This document shows, one piece after another, positions 58,934-64,000 of a stretch of DNA of 64,000 nucleotides (the stretch's first letter is position 1; every line of letters starts with the position of its first letter). This DNA is from Advenella kashmirensis WT001 (GTDB taxonomy: Bacteria; Pseudomonadota; Gammaproteobacteria; Burkholderiales; Burkholderiaceae_B). Under the pieces are notes generated by a model. It was not told where the DNA came from. It was given only the letters and a program-made list of their open reading frames with translations, and did not search any database. The stretch is taken from contig NC_017964.1 in NCBI RefSeq assembly GCF_000219915.2, forward strand, positions 3,286,001-3,350,000, written 5' to 3'. A program made the translations under genes and the position numbers.

Positions 58934-60529
58934 TCACTTATCAGATTTTTTCAGATTCCAGAACACGGTGACCGGCGAAGGCAAGACGTCGGACAGCTTG
59001 GTACTGTATGCGGCAGGGATCAGAAACTGTCCCAGCGGCGCAACCACGCCTTCATCTATCACCAGCTTTTGCAACTGAGCGGTAATCTTCTTGCGCTCGG
59101 CATCATCCTTGGCTCTTGCAAACTCAAGTCGCAGCGATTCAATTTCAGGCACATCCGGCCAGCCGGCCCAGGCTTTTTTGCCGTTTGAAGCAATTGTCGT
59201 ATTACCAAACGGATCACCGCTAGTGGCCAGAATGCTGTATGTGGAGAAGATATTCCATCCGCCTTCGGCCGGCGATTTCTGATTGCTTTGCTGGGTGGCA
59301 ACGGTTTGCCAATCCATGGTCTTCATATCAACCTTGAAACCGGCCTTGCGCAAGGCATCGCCGATCACTACCGGTTGCGCAGACAGCATGGCAATATCGG
59401 TAGGCTGCAAAATCACAACTGGCGTGCCATCATAATTAGCCTGCTTGAGTAGCGCCTGCGCTTTTTCTATATTGGCCGGCACAACCATCTCTTTGCCATA
59501 GTCATTTTCATATGGGTTGCCACATCCGAAAACAGCGGCACACGGCTTGTAGTATTCTGGGTTGCCAACCAGCGCCTTAAGAACATTTTCCTGTCCTACC
59601 GCATACATCGCGGCCTGGCGGATTAACCGGTTATTGAATGGCGCATGCAAATGATTGAACCGGAAGTACGTCCAGGCGCCCAGCTTGTCCAGCACCTCAA
59701 CCTTGATATTTTCCTGATCCTGAACCAGGGGCAGCAGATCAAAAGGCACTTGCTGAATGAAGTCAATTTCGTCATTCATCAATGCATTGATGGGTGTCAT
59801 CTGGTCCGGCATGGCGACCCATTGCACGCGGTCAACATTGACCACCTTGCCGCCGGCCGTCCAGCTGGCCGGTTCGCTGCGCGGCACATAGTCATTATTG
59901 CGTTCGTATACGACCCGCAGCCCAGGCCTGAACTCGGACTGGACAAATTTGAACGGCCCGGACCCAATGTATTCGGTAATTGGCTTGGAAGCCGGGGTTT
60001 GCGCAATGCGTTTGGGCATCATGAACGCAGGACGCGAACTGAGCTTGCCCAGACCCGATAGCAATAATGTGGTGGGCTCCTTCAGGCTGATCTCAAACAC
60101 CTTGCTATCGATCACTTTGATATCGGCGACCATGGTCATCAATACCTGGCCGGTAGAGTCCTTTTCGGCCCAGCGCTTGATAGAGGCGACACAGTCCTCT
60201 GAAGTAACCGGTGCGCCGTCGTGCCATTTAAGGCCCTCGCGCAAGGTAAAGGTGTAGGTCTTGCCATCGGCAGATGTCTTCCAGTCTGCCATCTGCGGCT
60301 GGATCTTGAAGCTGGAGTCAGTCCCCAGCAATGTGTCGTAAATCATATAGCCGTGGTCGCGAGTCATGAATGCGGTACTGACGACCGGATCCATGACGCG
60401 CAATCCTGATTGCATCACTGCAGTGACGGTTTGCGCCTGAACGGCAGGCACGCACGACAAGGCGGCAGCCAGTGCCATTCCCAGTGCCATATTCCTCAAA
60501 GCGGTCAATTGCTTGGCCTTATACATCAT
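58934..60529 (-). CDS. Peptide ABC transporter substrate-binding protein (SBP family 5)
   Basis: A 531-residue periplasmic binding protein. The signal peptide is MALGMALAAALSCVPAVQA. Mature features are AQTVTAVMQSGLRVMDPVVS, YTFTLREGLKWHDGAPVTSE (the family 5 signature) and YIGSGPFKFVQSEFRPGLRV. These proteins bind peptides, nickel or opines. AGGAG stands seven bases before the ATG at 60529; the longer open frame is not favoured. It lies 86 bases after the oxidase-like gene, the only larger gap inside the operon, so a second promoter is possible. Confidence 0.88.
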   Translation of the reverse strand: MMYKAKQLTALRNMALGMALAAALSCVPAVQAQTVTAVMQSGLRVMDPVVSTAFMTRDHGYMIYDTLLGTDSSFKIQPQMADWKTSADGKTYTFTLREGLKWHDGAPVTSEDCVASIKRWAEKDSTGQVLMTMVADIKVIDSKVFEISLKEPTTLLLSGLGKLSSRPAFMMPKRIAQTPASKPITEYIGSGPFKFVQSEFRPGLRVVYERNNDYVPRSEPASWTAGGKVVNVDRVQWVAMPDQMTPINALMNDEIDFIQQVPFDLLPLVQDQENIKVEVLDKLGAWTYFRFNHLHAPFNNRLIRQAAMYAVGQENVLKALVGNPEYYKPCAAVFGCGNPYENDYGKEMVVPANIEKAQALLKQANYDGTPVVILQPTDIAMLSAQPVVIGDALRKAGFKVDMKTMDWQTVATQQSNQKSPAEGGWNIFSTYSILATSGDPFGNTTIASNGKKAWAGWPDVPEIESLRLEFARAKDDAERKKITAQLQKLVIDEGVVAPLGQFLIPAAYSTKLSDVLPSPVTVFWNLKKSDK

Positions 60530-60615
60530 GGTAGTTCTCCTGTACTCGATATAAGGGGCTGGCGCACTTGACGTATGGTCAACTGTAGCCAGTACACGTG
60601 CTACTGCATCCTGCA

Positions 60616-61862
60616 TTAAGGAGCGAAAAGATTGTCGGCAATCGCTGTGGGAACACCGGAGAGCCGATCGGCAAGCAAGGCAGCGCTGCCAGCGGCAAGC
60701 GTAAAGCCAAGCGCGCCCTGGCCTGCGTTGATCCAGAGGTTTCGCAGTGGCGTCTGGCCAATCAAGGGTTTGCTATCCGGGCGAGCAGGACGCAACCCGG
60801 CCCATGGCACGGGTTCGCCGGCCGGATGCAACGCCGGCAAATAATCCTCGACTGCCTGTTTGAGACTGGCGATACGCCTGGGGTGAACTGTGTCCGAACG
60901 ATCGCCAATGTCCACCATGCCGGCAACGCGCAAGCGATTACCCAACCGCGCGTATACCACTTTTTTATGCACGTCGCTGACACTGACGCAGGGTGCCTCG
61001 CTTTGTGCAGTCAGTTCGTAAGTAAGGCTGTATCCCTTGAGAGGATAGATATGGGGATTGAAACCCGCCTGACGGGCCAGTGCCTGCGCGCCAATGCCAT
61101 TGGCAATGACATAGCCGTCGGCCGTCATATCGCCAGCCTGCGTCTGCAACCCCGTAACGCGACCTTTTTCCTGATCCAGGCGCATGACAGGCGTGTTATA
61201 GAGAAATTCAACTTTCTGCGGTCCCTGGTGCAGTATCCTTTCGAGTTCACGACACAGCGTCAGGCAATCGCCGGCGTCTTCACTACGGGTGAAAATGCCG
61301 CCGGCAATCCGCGCTCCAATGCCGCGCAATGCTGGCTCCAGTTCCAGGCAACCCTCGCGATCCAGCGCGACTTGCGTCGAACCCAACGCTGCCTGATAGT
61401 CCATCTGTTTTCTGGCGACAGCATAAGAACCGGCATCCTGATACACCAGCAGCTTTCCGGAACTGCTGAAATCAAACGACAACATTTCATCTGCAATCAG
61501 CTGGTGCACCATTTGCCTGCTATACAAACCCAACGTTAGCAGTTCAGCGGTTGTCTGCCGGCTTTTTTCAGTGCGACAGGCGGCCAGAAACGCCAATGCC
61601 CAGCGCCATTGCTGCGGATCTGCACGCAACCGCAATGACAAGGGTGATTGGGAACTAAGCAGCCACGCAGCAATTTGGGTAGAACCGCGGGCTCGGCCAG
61701 CGGCGCGACGAAGCTGTAACTCAGTTGGGCGCCGTTGGCCTTGCTGGTCATCTGCCCAGGACCTGCGCAGGCATCCACCACCGTGACCTGATATCCCTTC
61801 TTTGCCAGATAATAGGCGCTGGTCATGCCGATAATGCCCGCGCCAATCACAATGATATGCAT
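60616..61862 (-). CDS. FAD-dependent D-amino-acid dehydrogenase-like oxidoreductase (DadA family), frameshifted
   Basis: The repaired protein has about 415 residues. It begins MHIIVIGAGIIGMTSAYYLA with the FAD-binding GxGxxG fold, MTSKANGAQLSYSFVAPLAE is the DadA-type active-site loop, and WAGLRPARPDSKPLIGQTPL plus NLWINAGQGALGFTLAAGSA close the C-terminus. DadA oxidises D-amino acids to 2-oxo acids and ammonia. One base is missing near 61648; repair links LVPN to SPLSLRLRADPQQ. In this operon it would take D-amino acids released by the deacylase. The ThDP gene ends 13 bases upstream. Confidence 0.86.
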
Positions 61863-61875
61863 GCTGGCCCCCACA

Positions 61876-63552
61876 TCATTGGCTTGGCATTGCGCGCTCA
61901 CGCAATTGATCAATCGTTGCCGAAGCCGATATATATTGCAAACTGGTGTGCACCGAAATTACGGCAGGCCCCCCTGCCGCGAGCGCAGTGCACAACGCCG
62001 CATCAATCTGTGAACTGTCATCAACGCGAATACCCAGTGCGCCAAAATCGCGCGCCACTGCGGCAAAATCCGGATTGCGAAGATTCGTTGCGCTCACCCG
62101 TTCTGGAAAATGCTTTTCCTGATGCATGCGGATCGTGCCATAGGCGCTGTTGTCCGAAATCACCAATATCGGACGCGCGCCGTACTGGATGGCCGTGGCC
62201 AGTTCGTTGCCTGTCATCAGAAACCCGCCGTCGCCGACAAAACAAACGACCTGCCGGTCCGGATAACGCAAACTGGCCGCAACGGCAGCCGGCACCCCGT
62301 ATCCCATGGCGCCTGAAGAAGGCGCGATCATTTGCCTGCCACCGCCGAAACGAAGCAGACGCTGGACCCATCCGCCAAAATTGCCGGCGTCAATCGTAAT
62401 AATGGCGTCAGCGGCCAGCAAACGATCGGCCGCTTGCACCACACTCGAAAACACAACACCATCTTCTGCATCTGCGGGCCCGTCCCAGTCTGTCAACGAT
62501 TGCGCCACCTGATGCAGTTGCCTGCTCCATTCCTGATGGTCGGGATCGATTGCCGCCGGAGCGAAGTCGCACAAATCTACAAGAAAAGCGGCAGGATCGG
62601 CCACCAGCCCCAGGTCCGTTCGGCGCAACGCGCCCAATGCACTGGCGTCCGGCCAGACATGAATCAATGGCTGCAGTGGCTGTGGCGCAGCAGGAAAACG
62701 ATAGCCTTGCGTCGTCACGTCCCCCAGACGGGTACCTACAGCGATGACCAGATCGGCCCGGGAAACCGCCTGCGCCAACGCTGCCGGCGCGCCATAGGCC
62801 AGGTGTCCGGCAAACAGCGGATGATCATTGGCAAGCAGATCGGCATGCCGGACCGCTGTTGCTACCGGTACCCCAAACGCCTCGGCCATGCACTGCAACG
62901 CTGTCTGTCCTGCTTCGTTCTTAAGCAGGCCGCCGGCAATAATCAGCGGCCGACGCGCCTGTTCGATCATGCGGGCGACACGCTTGAGCGACTGGTCCGA
63001 CGCCCCTGCTGCCGGCAAAGGAAGACAATACGCTCTTTCGGTGTCGACCATGTCTTCAAGCATATCCTCTGGCAACGCCACCACAACCGGCCCCGGTGTG
63101 CCGCTACACGCATAATGAAACGCCGTGGCAACGCACTCGGCCAGCCGCTGTGCATCATTGACCTCAATAACCCATTTGGCCATGCTGCCGAACACCTGTC
63201 CGTAATCCAGCTCCTGAAAGGCTTGCATATGACGGTGTGCCCGTTCGACCTGGCCAATGAAAAGCACCAGCGGCACGGCATCCTGCTGTGCCGTGTGCAC
63301 GGCAATCGCCGCGTTCATTGCACCCGGCCCGCGGCTGACCAGCGCGACCCCTGGTCTCCCGGTAAGACGCGCATCAGCCGCTGCCATGAAACCGGCGCCC
63401 CCCTCATGACGACAGGTCACCACGTCAATCCCGGCATGATCCGAGAGCGCATCCAGCGCACTCAGATAGCTTTCTCCGGGTACGCAAAAGACGCGCTCTA
63501 CTTCATGCGCACTTAAGGCTTCGATCAATACATCCGCTGCTCTTCGCTTCAT
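61876..63552 (-). CDS. Thiamine-diphosphate-dependent enzyme (acetolactate synthase-like / 2-oxo acid decarboxylase-like)
   Basis: A 558-residue ThDP enzyme with the three usual domains. The catalytic Glu lies in CRHEGGAGFMAAADARLTGR, the FAD/nucleotide-like middle domain follows, and the C-terminal ThDP motif is FVGDGGFLMTGNELATAIQY through VISDNSAYGTIRMHQ. It resembles large subunits of acetolactate synthase but has no small subunit, and could act as a 2-oxo acid decarboxylase or C-C ligase. Its place before a D-amino-acid oxidase suggests it uses the resulting 2-oxo acid (inference). The start overlaps the regulator gene's end by 50 bases. Confidence 0.85.
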   Translation of the reverse strand: MKRRAADVLIEALSAHEVERVFCVPGESYLSALDALSDHAGIDVVTCRHEGGAGFMAAADARLTGRPGVALVSRGPGAMNAAIAVHTAQQDAVPLVLFIGQVERAHRHMQAFQELDYGQVFGSMAKWVIEVNDAQRLAECVATAFHYACSGTPGPVVVALPEDMLEDMVDTERAYCLPLPAAGASDQSLKRVARMIEQARRPLIIAGGLLKNEAGQTALQCMAEAFGVPVATAVRHADLLANDHPLFAGHLAYGAPAALAQAVSRADLVIAVGTRLGDVTTQGYRFPAAPQPLQPLIHVWPDASALGALRRTDLGLVADPAAFLVDLCDFAPAAIDPDHQEWSRQLHQVAQSLTDWDGPADAEDGVVFSSVVQAADRLLAADAIITIDAGNFGGWVQRLLRFGGGRQMIAPSSGAMGYGVPAAVAASLRYPDRQVVCFVGDGGFLMTGNELATAIQYGARPILVISDNSAYGTIRMHQEKHFPERVSATNLRNPDFAAVARDFGALGIRVDDSSQIDAALCTALAAGGPAVISVHTSLQYISASATIDQLRERAMPSQ

Positions 63553-64000
63553 TGTCTGCTTCCGTCAAAATATCCGTCGCCTTGATCCGCTCAAGATCGG
63601 CCAATGCCTGTGTTCGCAGGTTTTCAGGAAAACCCGCATCAATGATCTGCTCCAGCGCCGCATAAAGCCGCTGCCAGCCTGCATTCGTGCGTAACGACAC
63701 TCCCAGAAAATGGCTTTCGGTTCTGGATCGCAACATCATATACAGCACCCCCGCCAGCATGATGCTGACCACTGCGGCACGTCCAGCTCCTGCGTTAACC
63801 CGTCTACCCGATCAATGAACGACCTTGCCGCCTTCTCACGACGCTGTGCCAATTGTTCGGTGACCTCGTTCTGTTCAATCAATTCCCAGCGCCGGATCTC
63901 CCTCAGACTCTCACTGCCTGCGAGCGCTTCGATCTGCGCATGCAACATCGACAAAATCAGGGCGGCAGGTGTCTGCTGGCTGGATTCTTCAACCCTGATC
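63503..64000 (-). CDS. TetR/AcrR-family regulator, C-terminal part, frameshifted and cut by the window edge
   Basis: Only the effector domain is in the window; the HTH lies beyond 64000. The visible helices read QQTPAALILSMLHAQIEALA, IRRWELIEQNEVTEQLAQRR and FIDRVDGLTQELDVP, then AVVSIMLAGVLYMMLRSRTE and GWQRLYAALEQIIDAGFPEN. These fit a TetR C-terminal ligand domain, though without the HTH the family is less certain. One base is missing near 63776; adding C joins LDVP to AVVSIML. It heads the operon and is probably its regulator; its coding end overlaps the ThDP gene by 50 bases. Confidence 0.6.

Noticed and set aside
62332-63516. Plus-strand open frame of 394 codons
   Set aside because: Antisense to the ThDP enzyme, whose motifs are intact; composition is that of a shadow frame.
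1-64000. CRISPR arrays, tRNA/rRNA genes, insertion sequences, phage genes
   Set aside because: No regular spaced repeats, no cloverleaf or rRNA signature sequences, and no transposase or integrase motifs were seen on reading both strands; a tool-based scan was not possible.

Overview
This is a 64 kb stretch of a Gram-negative chromosome. The gene content points to a betaproteobacterium of the order Burkholderiales, most likely the family Alcaligenaceae. Clues are a Bug/TctC-type tricarboxylate receptor, a CIO-type cytochrome bd oxidase with a DUF2474 micro-protein, a sarcosine oxidase cluster under a GlxA-type regulator, many small catabolic operons behind GntR, AraC and LysR regulators, and a moderately high GC content. 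The genus cannot be fixed from this sequence alone. No rRNA, tRNA, CRISPR array, insertion sequence or phage gene was recognised.

Layout. 1-4.1 kb: the end of a ClC channel, a PCu(A)C copper chaperone, a GST, a DJ-1/PfpI protein and a DedA protein. 4.1-11.2 kb: an orphan amino-acid binding protein, then a Fur-boxed fhuC-fhuD-fhuB siderophore importer followed at once by a fused pabB-pabC gene. 11.3-20.3 kb: a PHB-depolymerase-like esterase, adenine/adenosine deaminase, cydA-cydB-DUF2474, an SGNH hydrolase, a LysR regulator and an MFS exporter. 20.3-29.8 kb: a class II aldolase, a DsbA-like/SMR pair, an HD protein, two flavoproteins, then a complete marR-FUSC-DUF1656-HlyD-OMF aromatic-acid efflux operon. 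29.9-39.8 kb: ku-ligD (NHEJ), arsC, metY, and AraC, EamA, LysE and GlxA genes. 39.9-45.1 kb: soxBDAG. 45.2-53.8 kb: two GntR-controlled catabolic units (FAH plus Bug receptor; hydrolase, Fe-ADH, MFS, membrane hydroxylase). 53.9-64 kb: one long minus-strand operon with a TetR regulator, a ThDP enzyme, a DadA-like oxidase, a peptide ABC importer and an N-acyl-D-amino-acid deacylase. Together these suggest a complete uptake-and-degradation route for an N-acylated D-amino acid or D-residue-containing peptide.

Sequence quality. About 21 genes are broken by 24 or 25 single frameshifts. In almost every case adding back one base, usually in a short run of identical bases, restores a full-length family member. 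This looks more like base-calling error (homopolymer undercalls) than gene decay. These genes are therefore given as CDS over their full restored span, with the break stated in each entry.
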